Positions 41,312-52,679 of a DNA stretch of 64,000 bases are shown here, in pieces (the stretch's first letter is position 1; every line of letters begins with the position of its first letter). Source of the stretch: Sialis fuliginosa (taxonomy: Eukaryota; Arthropoda; Insecta; Megaloptera; Sialidae); NCBI GenBank assembly GCA_961205875.1, contig OY540816.1, positions 930,001-994,000 on the forward strand, written 5' to 3'. A model generated the notes under the pieces. That model worked only from the letters and a program-made list of their open reading frames with translations. It had not been told where the DNA came from and did no database searches. A program made the translations under genes and the position numbers.

Positions 41312-41603
41312 CAGTGGCGTAGCGAGGGGGGGGGGGCAAGGGGGTCTATCATGCCCCGGGCGCTACTTACAGAAGGGCGCCAAATGGCCCTTAACTTTTT
41401 GAACCACATAACATTAACCCAATTTACAAAAAGCTATAGGCCAGAATATGCAACTGAAGACCTTTTTAGTCACGCCAATTTTTTTTAGTCACGCCAATTT
41501 CAATTCAGATTTATAAAATTATTATTATTTTTTATTTTATTATTTTTAAGGGCGCCAAAAAGGTATCGTGCCCTGGGCGCCAATTATGCTTACTACGCCA
41601 CTG
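41312..41603. mobile_element. hAT MITE, CAGTGGCGTAGCGAGG, 8-bp TSD
   Basis: CAGTGGCGTAGCGAGG is mirrored by TACTACGCCACTG. The duplication ctaaagtg is perfect (41304-41311, 41604-41611). Inner repeats 'ccccgggcgctacttac' and 'gccctgggcgccaattatg' are inverted. A 10-G run lies near the left. A sister copy is at 54173-54397. Confidence 0.92.
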
Positions 41604-41639
41604 CTAAAGTGCAAAAATATATAGAAATAATTCGGGCAA

Positions 41640-41790
41640 AACATACACAAGTGTATGTAATAAGGGTTCCGAAGTACGTACTACGTGGAATGTTTGGAGC
41701 CACAGATGCATTATGGAGAGATCTACATTTTGACACCCCACATGTGCAGATATGAAAATAAAAATAAAACATTCTATGACACCAATTGGT
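41640..41790 (-). repeat. Family G copy 3, terminal fragment
   Basis: The inverse of 20985-21160: 'aagtgtatgtaataagggttccg', 'tacgtac', 'tggagccac', 'cacatgtgcagatatgaaa'. It includes ~30 bases beyond the AGGGTTCC end, so the family's true boundary lies further out ('ttcgggcaaNacatacac'). Confidence 0.7.
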
Positions 41791-41919
41791 GTCAAAATGG
41801 TAGACATTTAAACTAATTATTAGTATAATTTATTTATTAATTATTATATTATAATAGCAACTGCTTTACATTGTTTCAAATTTGACGATCCTTTCTTTTA
41901 TATCTTTTGTGTCGTAGTA

Positions 41920-42822
41920 GAGTAGCACCGACAGAAGTGGGCCACCCGCTATATTTGTTTTCATAAGTGACATATCTGTCAACAGAATTATTATTTTTTG
42001 TTTTTGGCAGAGAAGCTCAGTTTGAAGTAGGTTTTTGAAGTGTGAAGACGTTCATTAGTGTTCCCCAGCGATTAGTACCAAAAAATATTTTTTTTCCTTT
42101 TTTCTCGTTTTCAAAGTTATCATGATTTGCATAAGTTTTTCATCGCATTTAATCAGGTAAATAGCTATTAATTTAGTTTTCGACGTAACCTTAAAAAATT
42201 CGAAGAGATTTTAGCATATTGTCGCGTGGTGTTCTCGCCACGTACTTTCGCGTAAAATTATGCTTGAGGACAGAAGTGGGCCACTGCATTGACGTTCTGT
42301 TTTGACATTTATTGTTTTTTTATGAACCAATCAAGTGGTTTTATGAATTAATTTGAATGTTTTAGCGATCATGCCACCAAAAAAAGATAAACCGACTGGT
42401 TATAAACCCATCGACTACGATAAATTGCTTGGTGCTATAAAGCAACTTCACTTTATTTTGTATATTTTTGAAGCAATATAATAAACAATATAACACATGA
42501 AAATTGGTTTTTACAATTTAATTTCTTAAAAAAATTATTAATTTAACATAAAAAACACAGTGCCTGATCCTTTTGCTTGTTTTAGATGAAAAACTTGGGT
42601 GGCCCACTTCTGTCTGCAAAATCGTGAAATCGCAAATTTCTATTTTTTTACTTAACGATATAAAACGATATGTTAAAATGAAAATTTTCAAAATCTGTGT
42701 TTACAGACAGTTAGGTTAATCCTTACTCTGCAAATAGACGCAATAAGTCTGGAAAAATATTAATATTTGAACATTTTATACCATGAAAACCAAAGTGTGG
42801 CCCACTTCAATCTGTACTACTC
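41920..42822 (+). mobile_element. TA-flanked element with 'gacagaagtgggccac' repeats
   Basis: Paralogous empty sites at 8200 and 26400 read 'gtcgtagtacttatca', so the insertion duplicated exactly TA (41918-41919, 42823-42824). The termini GAGTAGCACCGACAGAAGTG and the inverse GAGTAGTACAGATTGAAGTG are inverted, followed by 'ggccac'. The same 'gacagaagtgggccac' motif recurs internally at 42269 and, inverted, near 42600. An ATG frame at 42371 may be the stub of its transposase. Confidence 0.9.
42371..42481 (+). pseudogene. 36-codon stub, possible pogo-type HTH transposase start
   Basis: The peptide begins MPPKKDKPTGYKPIDYDKLL and continues GAIKQ, then becomes hydrophobic and stops. A basic start followed by an amphipathic 'xxLLxAIK' helix is what the N-terminal psq-like helix-turn-helix of pogo/Tigger transposases looks like. 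The later HTH residues and the DDE domain are absent, consistent with internal deletion. Similarity is by eye only. Confidence 0.35.
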
Positions 42823-43097
42823 TACTTATCAGTTTGTAATCATAAGAAAGTGTACATCACTGCGTGCTCATTACTGGTTTTAACTTTGCCATTAATGGAG
42901 AAAAACCATGAACAAAATTAAAGGGTATAATTATAAAAAAAAACTACATTTGCGGACTTTGGTAATTAAATTGATTAAATAAAGAGTTACTTGTTTTATT
43001 AGTAACATGAGTTCATGAGAACTACAAAAAAAACAAGCCCATTAAAAAACGAAATGTTGCTCTTATAGTGACCATAACTGGTGCCTTTACCTTATAT

Positions 43098-43596
43098 GTA
43101 CATATATTTTATATACATGGGTATAAGAAAAATACAGATTGTAACAAGCAAAAAGTTGGGTTCACTGAAGAATTATGAACATGAAATTATAAATCCTGTA
43201 GTTAAACAACTCTTGAAATTTATTCTATACGACCTGTAACAATATTAAAAACGTCCAAAAACGTGACATTAAATATCAAAACAAGTGAATGAGTACAAAA
43301 AACGCAGTAAAACGTCAAATTATATCGCTGTTGTGAAGAGTTCTTGTCGTGTGCAGGTACGTAAGCTCCGAAAACACTCTATAAAAAACTTTGTGAGCCT
43401 AGAGGGAGGGGGTGTGGAGGTCGTTACCAGCACCACGGTGGCGTGTAGAAATATGAGACGATCGGCTGATAAAAAACACACTGTTACATAACGCCGGGTC
43501 CACTATCACGACAAACTTTAAATAAATTTCACTTGTTGCATGTGTGTATTCTGTAATTGAACAAATGTGCATTGATTCGATTCTTTCTCATTACTG
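43098..43596. other. P end fragment then low-repeat stretch with splice-like site
   Basis: The text 'tatatacatgggtataagaaa' at 43110 is a P 3' terminus. From 43140 the sequence has no partner. At 43353-43365 'gtgtgcaggtacgtaagc' is a strong splice-donor match (CAG/GTACGTAAG), and the following 80 bases are GC-richer ('gagggagggggtgtggaggt'). The frame 43285-43491 spans it. I cannot link it to a gene. Confidence 0.3.
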
Positions 43597-43800
43597 GAGA
43601 TTGGAAAAATAGTTGTTATTTTCAATGAAATAGTTACCTACTAGTTGATTTTTTTTCGGAAAATAGTTTTTTTTTACGATTTAATAATAATTAGTGCAAA
43701 CGAAGCAGTAAAAAATGTCGCAAATAGTTTAAAAATAGTTGGATAGGTAGTTGCAAATAGTTGATTTCAGATTGTGTTCAATCAAACCAGTTTTTTGAAG
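43597..43800. mobile_element. Family Z copy 2, right end missing
   Basis: It starts GAGATTGGAAAAATAGTTGT and follows the family to 'aatcaaaccagttttttgaag', then breaks. The left TA is not preserved (the sequence reads 'ttactg'). Confidence 0.7.
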
Positions 43801-43909
43801 ACACAATTCAATTGTTTAGAAAATATGGCGCCTTGTTTCCAAATTTTTGGGTTTTACTAAAATTGCTCTAGTTTCGTTAAATATTAATGAAATTTAATTT
43901 TTTAAATTT

Positions 43910-44650
43910 GTTTTGAAAGTAGAAATAATGAACTTTCTAATGATGTATGATTATTTGAGATTTGGATAATTGAAAGTGTCATACGCGACATATCAAAAAT
44001 GCAAAACTTCAATTGGGGATAATTCAAAATTTTTAAATGGAATGATATTATATTAATTAGTACTTTATTTTTTATGATATGGAGCAAAACAAAAAGAAAT
44101 TTCTGGATAGTCAATAATTTTGTACTCGAAAACTATAAATTTTTAAGAAAAATCACAAGAGGAAAAAAGCACTTAGATTTAAGCAAGGATTCTCAGAGAA
44201 TTTTTTTTATTCAAATTTAATATTAACTTTTTATGCACTTTTTTAATAGTGATTTTTTTGAATTTTTTAAGAAAAAAAATTAAAAACAAATAAAATAAAA
44301 TTCTCTGAGAATCATTACCTAAATGTAAGCACTTTTTACCTCTTATGATTGTTTTTGAAAATAAATAGATTTCAAGTCCAAAATTATTGAATATCCAGAA
44401 ACTTCTTTTTGTTTTGCTCCATATCATAAAAAATGCACAAAAAAGTTGTTTATTTTTCCTCGTAAATTATGAATACGCAATAAAAAATATAGGTTTAGAT
44501 TTGAAAAAGAAAAGTTGAACCTGAAAACCCGTTAAGGTGACCTTTTCAAGGTCAACCCATATTGTCAGTATTGAGCTCCCTCGAAACCATGAAACTTTTT
44601 TCTCTCTCTGAAAATTCGTTATTTTGAAAATAATCCGCTGGAAAATCTTT
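43910..44650 (-). repeat. Family W copy 2, palindromic centre
   Basis: It is the inverse of 58345-58900. Positions 44079-44220 and 44290-44430 are inverted arms ('gatatggagcaaaacaaaaa', 'ttctcagagaattttttt', with complements), so the family folds back on itself. Minus-strand frames 43902-44114 and 44179-44427 are products of this symmetry. Confidence 0.7.
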
Positions 44651-45595
44651 AAAAAAACACCAGGTATAATAGGTATATGTTCTGTCGCCTGCAGAACTCG
44701 TCTGGCACCCTAAAGGCTAGAATCGCTTACAACAGATTTAAAATTTAAATACAAACATCATCGGTTATCTTTTTCTATCAAGTTTAATATATTTAAATAC
44801 TAAAATTAGGAATATCAAATATTTATTGCCACAAAATTTACGTATACAATTTTCAATAGATTACATAATAATTTAATTGCACAAATATATATGAATACTG
44901 TAAACGAAGAGTACTTCTTTATCTAGCAAATGAATTTCAAAATATCTGTATTTGTTTGATACATGGAGAAATGATTTAAATATTATAATTGCACAAATGG
45001 GAGGAGCCTACTAAGTTTGTGATAAACGAAAATGAATACAAACTGCAAGACCATTAATGCAGGTGACTGTACATATGGTAAAACCAATACTATACGTCGA
45101 AAATGCAAAAACACATATTGTTTATAGAGTTGTAATTAAATATTTATAAATATATTAATATGACATGAAATTGCTGATAAATGATGTATTCAATTTAGCA
45201 AAATATAAAATAATAGGTATCTGAAAGTAATTGGCAACATTAATTTTATTATTTTCAATGGGTTTCTTTATTGACAATATATTTTATGGTTTTGTTCGCA
45301 GTCTTGTATTATTCCTGTTTTTATTCACGTGTTTTTTGTTGCTCTGGCAGTGAGTGGTTTGCAATATTAATGTAATTTTATGCCAACGTGTAGTCTTAAT
45401 GTAGATAAGTACTTTTTATGAAATTTTTATTTTTTTGATATATTATACGACTAAAAAAATATGAACTGAAGAAAAATTAAAAGTACTTTTTACGCACGGC
45501 GAACGCAAAAGTACTACTTTACACACTGAAATGTCAATGAAAAAGCTTACTTTTTTAAACGGTTGTAGAAAAATATAATTGTTTATACTTTATAC
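44651..45595. other. Longest low-repeat stretch (~0.95 kb), no recognised gene
   Basis: It has no repeat partner in the window except its first few bases. Slightly GC-richer at 44690-44740 ('gtcgcctgcagaactcgtc'). There is no frame over 60 codons and no splice-bounded exon I can defend. It may be intron or intergenic host DNA. Confidence 0.4.
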
Positions 45596-45821
45596 CAAGC
45601 TTGTCCAATCCGCGGGCCACATACGGCCCTCGAGGATCCTTGGTGCGGCCCGCGAGGATAATTAAAAAAAAAAAATTATAATAATAAATTTACATTGAAA
45701 TAAGGACGACTAAAATTGTTTTTTATTTTTCCTAATCTAACTCTATTTATTCAATAAAATTAGGAATTGAAATTAACGCGACCAAAAAAAAAGTCCTCAG
45801 TTTTATATTCTGGCCTGCGGT

Positions 45822-46667
45822 CAGGGCCGTAACTACCGCCGGGGCAGTGCCCCGGGGCCCCCGAGCGTAGGGGGGCCTCGACAAAGGAAGGTATTTTTTT
45901 TACGAAACAGGATTAAAAAAGTTTTGAGTTAAACTCATTTTGATTCAACACGGAGAAAATTTTTAAAAAACTAAAAAAAAATTGTTTAATACATTTATAG
46001 AATTATCGTTAGCGCCATCGTATAGCACATAAAAAAATTACAAAAAAGAATATCCCTTTGTTGCTCACTAGATAACAACGAGTCAATTTTTATTTTTAAA
46101 TGTCTTTTTTAGCCGTTTTGATTTGGAACTTGTCACACTTACATATTTATAATCATATGGAATATCTTCCCCCAAAATTTTATTAAAATCGATTTTATTG
46201 GTCGTTGTAAATAGGTTCTGTAATAAAATTATAAGATTTAAAAAAAAATTTGTTTTTTAAGGAAATTCATAACATGAATTTTAAAATTATTTTTTTATTT
46301 TTGCAATCCGGCCAATACAATTAGAAATATTTTTTAAAAAAATCGCACACGAAAAATGTAAAAATGGTCGTTTTTTCAACAAGGTATAAAAAAATTCGCT
46401 ATTTATGACTGCACTATAAATCGAATTTTATGCAGCTCAATATGAGAAATGATTGTTTGTTTTTTCAAAAAATTTATTTACTGGTGTAGTTTTCATTGTT
46501 TACAAAAAATATTAATAGGTAAAATTTGAAAGCATTCACGTTTTTATTGAAAAACTTATTCTTTCGAAAATAGTCACAAACTTCAAAATTGTTCAAAAAA
46601 ATTTTATAAGGGGGGCCCCTCGATCACCTGCTGCCCCGGGTCCCCCGAGCCTCTAGTTACGGCCCTG
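45822..46667. mobile_element. hAT element, CAGGGCCGTAACTACCG, 8-bp TSD
   Basis: CAGGGCCGTAACTACCG is inverted against CTCTAGTTACGGCCCTG. The flanks cctgcggt and cctgcggc (45814-45821, 46668-46675) match at seven of eight positions. Subterminal 'ccccggggcccccgagc' and 'ccccgggtcccccgagc' blocks are GC-rich. The interior has no frame. Confidence 0.88.
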
Positions 46668-46989
46668 CCTGCGGCCCTTAGTAAATTAAATAAAATGAAA
46701 TTTCACCTATGCTTTATACTAGACTTTAATCACACACAAAAACACAAAACAATTATTCTCACCGCTGACCACTTAAACTTGAACATAAGTAAAACAATTC
46801 ACAACTGTTTGTCTAACAATAAGTAATTACATCTTCTAGTATACAACATAACATTTCTTACATCCACTGAACATTACAAGAGAAATTGCATTGTGACAAC
46901 AATCTAGACATACATGAAAAGTTCACAGTCATCCCGATCTCTCAAGAACTTATAAATATCATTATGGGCTCCGAGAACAATATTCTCTT

Positions 46990-47529
46990 CAGTGTTGCCA
47001 GAACGTACATTTTAGTACGGTTTTCGTACTATTCATGACCCGACCGTACCAAAACCGTACCTCAACTCCGACCGTACCTTTTGCCCCACAAAGATTTTTA
47101 CAAACTTTTATTCAGCTTTACTACGTAAAAAAATAATTAAAAAATAAAATGTTTATTATGAATCAAACCAATAAAAATTAAAGTAAAAACGAAACGTACC
47201 TACCTTAATTTTTTCGTCTATATATACTTTTCAGTATTAACAGTTTTTTAACAAAACATGAAGAGTATTCCGGAGGGCGTCCATTAATTACTTGATAATT
47301 GATGTATTTTAACACAAAATAAAATAAAGAGTATAATTAAATAAAAAATAATAATTCAAATACATTTCTAACAATTTTAACATTTGTAGTATCGGGGGTT
47401 GGGGACGGCAAAATGTGACAAAAAAAGTTATTTAATCACGACAGTTTAAAAACCGTACCTTTTTGTCAAATTTCGTACTATTTTGGTAAGCCTATCGTAC
47501 TTTTTAGGGAGTTCATACTGGCAACACTG
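46990..47529. mobile_element. hAT element, CAGTGTTGCCAG termini, 8-bp TSD
   Basis: CAGTGTTGCCAGAACGTAC and the inverse right end CAGTGTTGCCAGTATGAAC are inverted. The perfect duplication attctctt is at 46982-46989 and 47530-47537. The subterminal region is packed with 'cgtac' motifs (about ten, both orientations), a plausible transposase-binding array. Confidence 0.92.
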
Positions 47530-47616
47530 ATTCTCTTTGTCACTATACAAAGTTTGTATAAACATATATTTGAAATACACACAGGGTGTCTAAATACGAG
47601 GGTACAGTATGATGAT

Positions 47617-48237
47617 TAGAGTTGGGTATTTTAGTTGATGACAGAGAGCGCTCCCTATAGTTCAGTGGTCTTTAATGAATTAGTTCGTTCTTCTAGTTCT
47701 TTTAGTTCATAGAATTTTTTTCCGGACTATACGATAACAATTTATTGACTTAACGTAGATATATTGGATTGTTGGATTTGTAATGTATAATTAAATTGTT
47801 TAATAAGTAATTTTGTACTACTCTTTTTTTCATTAAATCATAGAAATGCAAAGTTATAGACAAGATCGATATTTTTAAATGTATTTGCCATAATCTTTTC
47901 TTTTTTAAAAATCAAGCCCTCGATATATGAAAGTTTTGAAACATTTTCAATGATACATTTATTGTATAGTAATTTAAGCAATTTCACTAAAATCTGCGAT
48001 ATTCCTTTATTGATTGTCATAAAATAATATAAAAATCACCTGCTTTTGACAGACATATTGCATTCTTTTGAACAAAAAAATTCAATATAATATATCTTTA
48101 GTAAAATAAATTCAATAGTGGTAATAAAGTACTGAAAACGTAAATTATTAAACATAAAAATCGTACAATCTCATTTTTAGAACAGTTTATTTGAAGTGTT
48201 CCTCTAGTTCTCGTGTGGGAGCGCTCTTTTCAACTAC
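47617..48237. mobile_element. Family F copy 3, right terminus missing
   Basis: It starts TAGAGTTGGGTATTTTAGTT and contains 'gacagagagcgctcc', 'gttcttctagttcttttagt' and the closing 'tctcgtgtgggagcgctc'. The last ~35 bases of the family are lost. It lacks the insert of copy 1 and so gives a second empty site for it. Confidence 0.78.
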
Positions 48238-48494
48238 TCTTTACACAATACACAAGTCTAATGGGGATGTTGTCAATCGATATTATCTACTTTAAAAAAA
48301 TATCCGATGAGGGTCGCATCAATAATAATCCTTGCGGGCCGCGGGTTTGACAGGCTTAGTCTAGGTGACTCTAACAATTGTATAGTGAAACATTAGTCAT
48401 GGAATGAAATAAACACGATTTATTATGGGGCACATAAAGTCTACTGTACACATACATGTAATGGCGCAGACAATCAAAATCAGATCAAACTTAA

Positions 48495-48582
48495 GATATT
48501 ATTGTAAACCAATTTTGTAACAAATCCTGTGAGTAACAAAACTGTACCTTAAAATAACCTGTTTTAGCCTCCACAGTCTGGA
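48495..48582 (-). repeat. Family Q fragment
   Basis: The inverse of 58968-59065: 'tttgtaacaaatcctgtgag', 'ttttagcctccacagtctgg'. It ends at the hAT target site. Confidence 0.6.
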
Positions 48583-48590
48583 GTCTAGAC

Positions 48591-49811
48591 CAGGGATGGG
48601 GAACCTGCGGCCTTTTCAATATTTTTCATTACTTCAATAATAATAAATTTATTTTTGAATTTACGCTATTTTATCATTTACTGACCTAATTAGTCCCAGT
48701 TTTATAAAATATTAGAGCTCAACGTCTCTCTGTCTGTCTGTCTGTCTGTCCGTTAGTTACCTTATCACTCGAGAACCACTTATCCGATTTACGTGGTTTC
48801 TTTTTTAATTCATAGGTACGTTCTCTGGTCAGGTTATAGGTTATTTTTTGTTACGTTAGGTAGCATAACAACTCAGCAGTGACGATAATAATAAATCAAG
48901 TCAGAAAAAAGTTTGCCGCGGGTGCGCTTTTTTGCAATACGCTGCCTAAACCGTTCAATATTGAACAAAATAATGTATTAAAGAATTGTGTAGAATCAAA
49001 AGATCTATAATAAAGTCAGCGACACCATATGTCTAACTTTTATATTTAAGCCACAATGACTGCTTTTATGTTACAAAGAAAATTAAAAATATTTGGGTTC
49101 TGTTTACGTGGACTTATGACCTGCAAAACATTAATCCTTATCAAAATAAATGATTTCATCGTCATAAGTACTTAATGTAGATATAATTTGCCCTTTACAA
49201 AATCCAATTTGGTCTTTTGGTTTAGGAAATAACGTGAAATATACATAAAATAACATATTATTTGCGGCAATTCGCGCGAACAATGATGAAGTGTCGCGGG
49301 GAGAGGGAAGATTCAGCGCTCGGCCGGCAGTTGTTTATTTTGTTTTCAATTATTAACTTTTAAATTTAAACAGAACAAAAATGATTTGTAATTTTTGTTC
49401 TGATTTGTTTTTTTTTTAGGTACGTTAGGTTTTGATTAGTTATTATTACGATAATAATTAATCGTGTTTGTACTTAATTCAACTATGTATATTTTTCAAA
49501 AATCCTAAACAATAATTCCGTAGTCCAAGCGGGCGAAGCCGCGCGGGCACAGCTAGTATCAAATAACTTCGAAATGGATCTAATCTGAAACATCCCCAGA
49601 ATTAAAAATAATGATGTCACAGTATACAAACGTAAATTAAAATTGGCTATTGCGCATATCCGGTATATTCTGAAGTTATTTGGTATTAACTTCCTAGTGG
49701 GGATATATTTCACGACGAAGACTACTTCAAGAAAGACGGAAAGTATGCGGCCTGCTTATTATTTTTTAATTTAAATGTGGCCTTCTATGATAAAAAGGTT
49801 CCTCACCCCTG
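48591..49811. mobile_element. hAT element, CAGGGATGGGGAACC termini, 8-bp TSD
   Basis: CAGGGATGGGGAACCTGCGG and the inverse right end CAGGGGTGAGGAACC are inverted. gtctagac flanks both sides perfectly (48583-48590, 49812-49819). 'tgcggcctttt' and 'tatgcggcctgctt' lie just inside the termini. Its interior is mostly a Helitron-type element. Confidence 0.92.
48719..49556 (+). mobile_element. Helitron-type element with hairpin-CTAG 3' end
   Basis: The 3' end 'aagcgggcgaagccgcgcgg' has a short GC hairpin and closes with 'gcacagCTAG' followed by T, matching the Helitron rule (hairpin, CTRR, insertion before T). The 5' part starts near 'tcaacgtctctctgtctgtc' with a GTCT microsatellite and 'gagaaccacttatccgattt', typical of non-autonomous insect copies. 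The 5' end is not exact. No Rep/helicase frame is present. Confidence 0.6.
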
Positions 49812-49924
49812 GTCTAGACTAGACAATACAGACAAAATTTGCTCTCGGCAAAATAATAATTTATCTTGAAATCACTCATTGCTAAACTTTTGTTTATACT
49901 AAGTTTTTGGCATTAAAAAAATAT

Positions 49925-50343
49925 ATGTGAGAGGCAAGGGGAGTCACATTAAAAAATCACCCCAAAGGAAACATACAACTACTACGTCCACGCCGTTGTT
50001 TCTGGGTAATGCTAAAAGTAGTTTGAGCTATTAGATGCAACTTTTTTTCAGATATTTGAGGTTGTTGATTAATCTTACAGCCGCCTCCACCGAGAGAATA
50101 AAGCATTTTTAAGAAAAATTTTTCCTACTAAAGATACTAATTTTTTCACGTTAAATACGAATATGCAATAAAAAATATAGGTTTTTATTTAAAAAATCAA
50201 AGTTGACCTTGGTTTGAAGGTCAACCGGAAGGTCACCATTGTTTGTCCCCCTTGAAATCAAGAAACTTTTGTTTAAAACGTTTTTCTCAATTTCGCTTAC
50301 TTTTCGAGATATTTGACTGCGTTGATTAAAATGACTCATCCTG
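49925..50343 (+). repeat. Family V, right half only
   Basis: It is collinear with 60595-61034: 'accccaaaggaaacatacaa', 'tttctgggtaat', 'cctactaaagatactaattt', 'ggtcaaccggaaggtcacca'. It ends GATGAGTCATTTTAATCAAC (inverse) plus TATA. The left half is absent, so it cannot fold back. Confidence 0.8.
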
Positions 50344-50347
50344 TATA

Positions 50348-50687
50348 CTGGGACCATATTCGCCCAGGGCGCAAAATTTAGAAATACGTCCCTGACTCTA
50401 TGTATAACACATGTACACGTTTATGCTCCGTACGTTCAACAGGTGTGTATTCTTCAGTTACGTACGATAGTCGATTATTATTAATACATTTTATAGTGTT
50501 ATTACATTTTATACTTTCAATTTAGTTTGTAGCGAGCTCTTATTTTTTATATCTTTCTATGAATAATACGTAATGATATTATAATAAGCAATGAGGTTAG
50601 ATTGTTTTCAGAGAATGAAGTTTGAATAAAATATTTGGATAGGATAGTTAGAATGCTGTCATATTATGTTGAAAGTTACAGATAGTA
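50348..50687. other. Linker, no gene
   Basis: Single-copy-looking and AT-rich. It contains 'cgttcaacaggtgtgtattc' and 'gtacgatagtcgattatt'. No frame or repeat. Confidence 0.35.
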
Positions 50688-51678
50688 CACGGTGCTCTGG
50701 AAGCCAACTTTAATAAAAAAATTGATTACCTCTGATTTTTTCTACAATTCAATTCTTTAGTATTTAAGGAACATTTTAAGATCAAAAAGAAAAAAATCAC
50801 CTTGGCGCTTTTTTAATAATTCATAAAATGAGAAACCGTATGCAGAATTATAACGCGAATTCTATTTAGCATTTATTGTTTATTAACTTTTTACTCTACA
50901 TAATATACAAATAAATAAAAATTAAAAAATATTGGGATTCGAACATGAGACCCTTAGTTTACAAGACAAAATAAAAATAAAAAATAATCATATATTGGGA
51001 TCCGAACTCGGGACTCTTAGTTTACAAGATTTGTTATAATTTTTTGTAAATTTTAAAATATCAACCAAGAGATACAATAATCTGGTTTTATTGAGAGGAT
51101 TCTAAAACATATTTGATATTATCGATCCAATATTTAGTACTCGAAATATGAACTATTTTCAATTTGATTATAAGACCTTTTTCTTGCGGACTCTCTAACC
51201 TTTCAGGTATCTCAGTTAAGTTCGTTAGTTAGCGGAATTTCTTTATGAATTTCAAAATAATTCATATCTCGGGTATTAATTATCGGATCGATAATATAAA
51301 ATATGTTTTGGAATCCCCTTAATAAAAGCAAATTATTGTGTCTCTTGTGATTTTTCGATATAAAATACCGTTTGGTTTTTATTTAAAAATTTACAAAAAA
51401 TTATAAAAAATCTCATAAGTTCGAATCCCAATAATTTTTTATTTTTTATTTATTTTTTGTTTATTTTGTGGAGTAAAAAATTAATAAACAATAAATAATA
51501 CAAAAAATCGCGTTCTAGCCTGTACACGGTTTATGTATTTTTTTTGTTTTATGAATTATTAAAAAAAGGCCAAGGCGATTTTTTTCTTTTTGTCTTAACG
51601 TGTCCCTTAAATACTAAAGAATTTAATTATACAAAAAAATCAGAGGTAATCAAATGTTTTATTTAAGTTGGTTTCCAG
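50688..51678. mobile_element. Family H copy 3
   Basis: The left terminus CACGGTGCTCTGGAAGCC is complete; the right end 'agttggtttccag' is slightly degraded. It is shorter at the centre than copy 2 (the 'gatctttttgatacttgg' piece is missing). It keeps two 'ggattcgaac'-like blocks at left and 'agttcgaatccc' at right. Confidence 0.8.
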
Positions 51679-52370
51679 TAGAGAGCAGGTGGCGAAATAA
51701 CTATACAGAGCATATTATTATTGTGCCAGCTTTGAAACAATATTTTATGTTAACTAGCATAAATATTAATACAATGTAAGGTGAGCAGTAACATGTCTTG
51801 CATAGATAAAATGTAGTAAGAAGCAACAACATAGTTTGAGGATAATTTAATGTTAGTGTCTCATTACATGCCAAAAGTAATTGCGATGTTGAGACCAAAA
51901 GGACAAAACAGCAACACGGTTTTTTTTAAAACATGAATAGGGTTTATAACCTTTTTGTCAAAAAAACATCGTGTTACTGTTTTGTCTTTCTGATCTAAAC
52001 ACGGCATGACTTTTACAACTTTTATGTTTTGAAAAGACAGTAAACTAATAAGGTTTGTATCTCTTTGGTAAACCATGTTTTATTGCTTTTTCCTTTAGTA
52101 ACGTTTAAAAAATCATTCATAGAATCTATTGGTATCAAAAATAAAATATTTTTGAAAAATGATATAATTGACTTTTACCTAAGAACGGCAGAATAGACAT
52201 TAATTGGAAAATTATAATGTTTCAATTTAATTAGATGGAAAAATGATTAATAGATACGGAAATTACTTACAAGAATGTTAATTTAAAAATGTAATGCTTG
52301 TAAGTTCGTTTTGGCTATATAGCGTTCAAATACCGACACACAGACATATACATACCTACGTACGTATATA
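51679..52370. other. Low-repeat stretch with an imperfect hairpin
   Basis: Arms at about 51890-51928 and 51955-51996 pair over ~38 bases ('gacaaaacagcaacacgg' with 'atcgtgttactgttttgtc'), with weaker pairing extending outward. The loop is ~26 bases. Frames on the minus strand (51701-52076) are not recognised. It could be a transcribed hairpin or an old MITE. Confidence 0.4.
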
Positions 52371-52679
52371 TAGAGTGACCCATTTTAAGTGCACAACATT
52401 TTTAAAATTTCTTCAATTTATTTTATTTAAGCAAAATAAGTTGTTCAAAAAAAAGTTTTCAATAAAAGATTCGTGTTTTTTCACGTAGAATAAAATTAGT
52501 GAACATGTTTATACATATTTATATATACATAGGTTCTTATTTAAAAAAAATGATGTTGACCTTCATATAACCTTGAAAACGCCACCTAAAAAAATGCATT
52601 CAAGTACGTCTATGTCCCCCTCCAAACCGTTTTTGTCCGAAAAGTTTTTTGATAACATTTCAAAAATTAAAAATATATG
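52371..52679. repeat. Family X fragment, cut by B
   Basis: It starts 'agagtgacccattttaagtg' and has 'gttcaaaaaaaagttttcaa', 'acgtagaataaaattagt' and 'gatgttgaccttcatataac'. These are inverse matches to 54410-54540. It ends where family B copy 5 begins. Confidence 0.6.

Larger units (their letters stand above)
41808..43097 (+). repeat. Family S copy 3, split by a TA insertion
   Basis: Flank matches to 8086-8344 and 26125-26516 continue across the insert at 41920-42822. The right part runs to 'ggtgcctttaccttatatg'. Excluding the insert it is ~390 bases, like copy 2. Confidence 0.78.
45596..48359. mobile_element. hAT-like element with 'gcgggccgc' termini, carrying three inserts
   Basis: The left end CAAGCTTGTCCAATCCGCGG and the inverse right end 'taagcctgtcaaacccgcgg' are inverted. 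'gcggcccgcgaggat' and 'atccttgcgggccgc' follow. Such GCGGGCC termini are known in hAT elements. No clear 8-bp duplication is seen. It contains the hAT copies at 45822 and 46990 and an F copy at 47617. A lone CAGGGTGTCTAAATACG terminus lies at 47583. Confidence 0.6.

Noticed and set aside
44179..44427. Lys/Phe/Ile-rich 82-codon frame
   Set aside because: Arises from the palindrom­ic centre of family W. The mirrored half gives the same peptide shadow.
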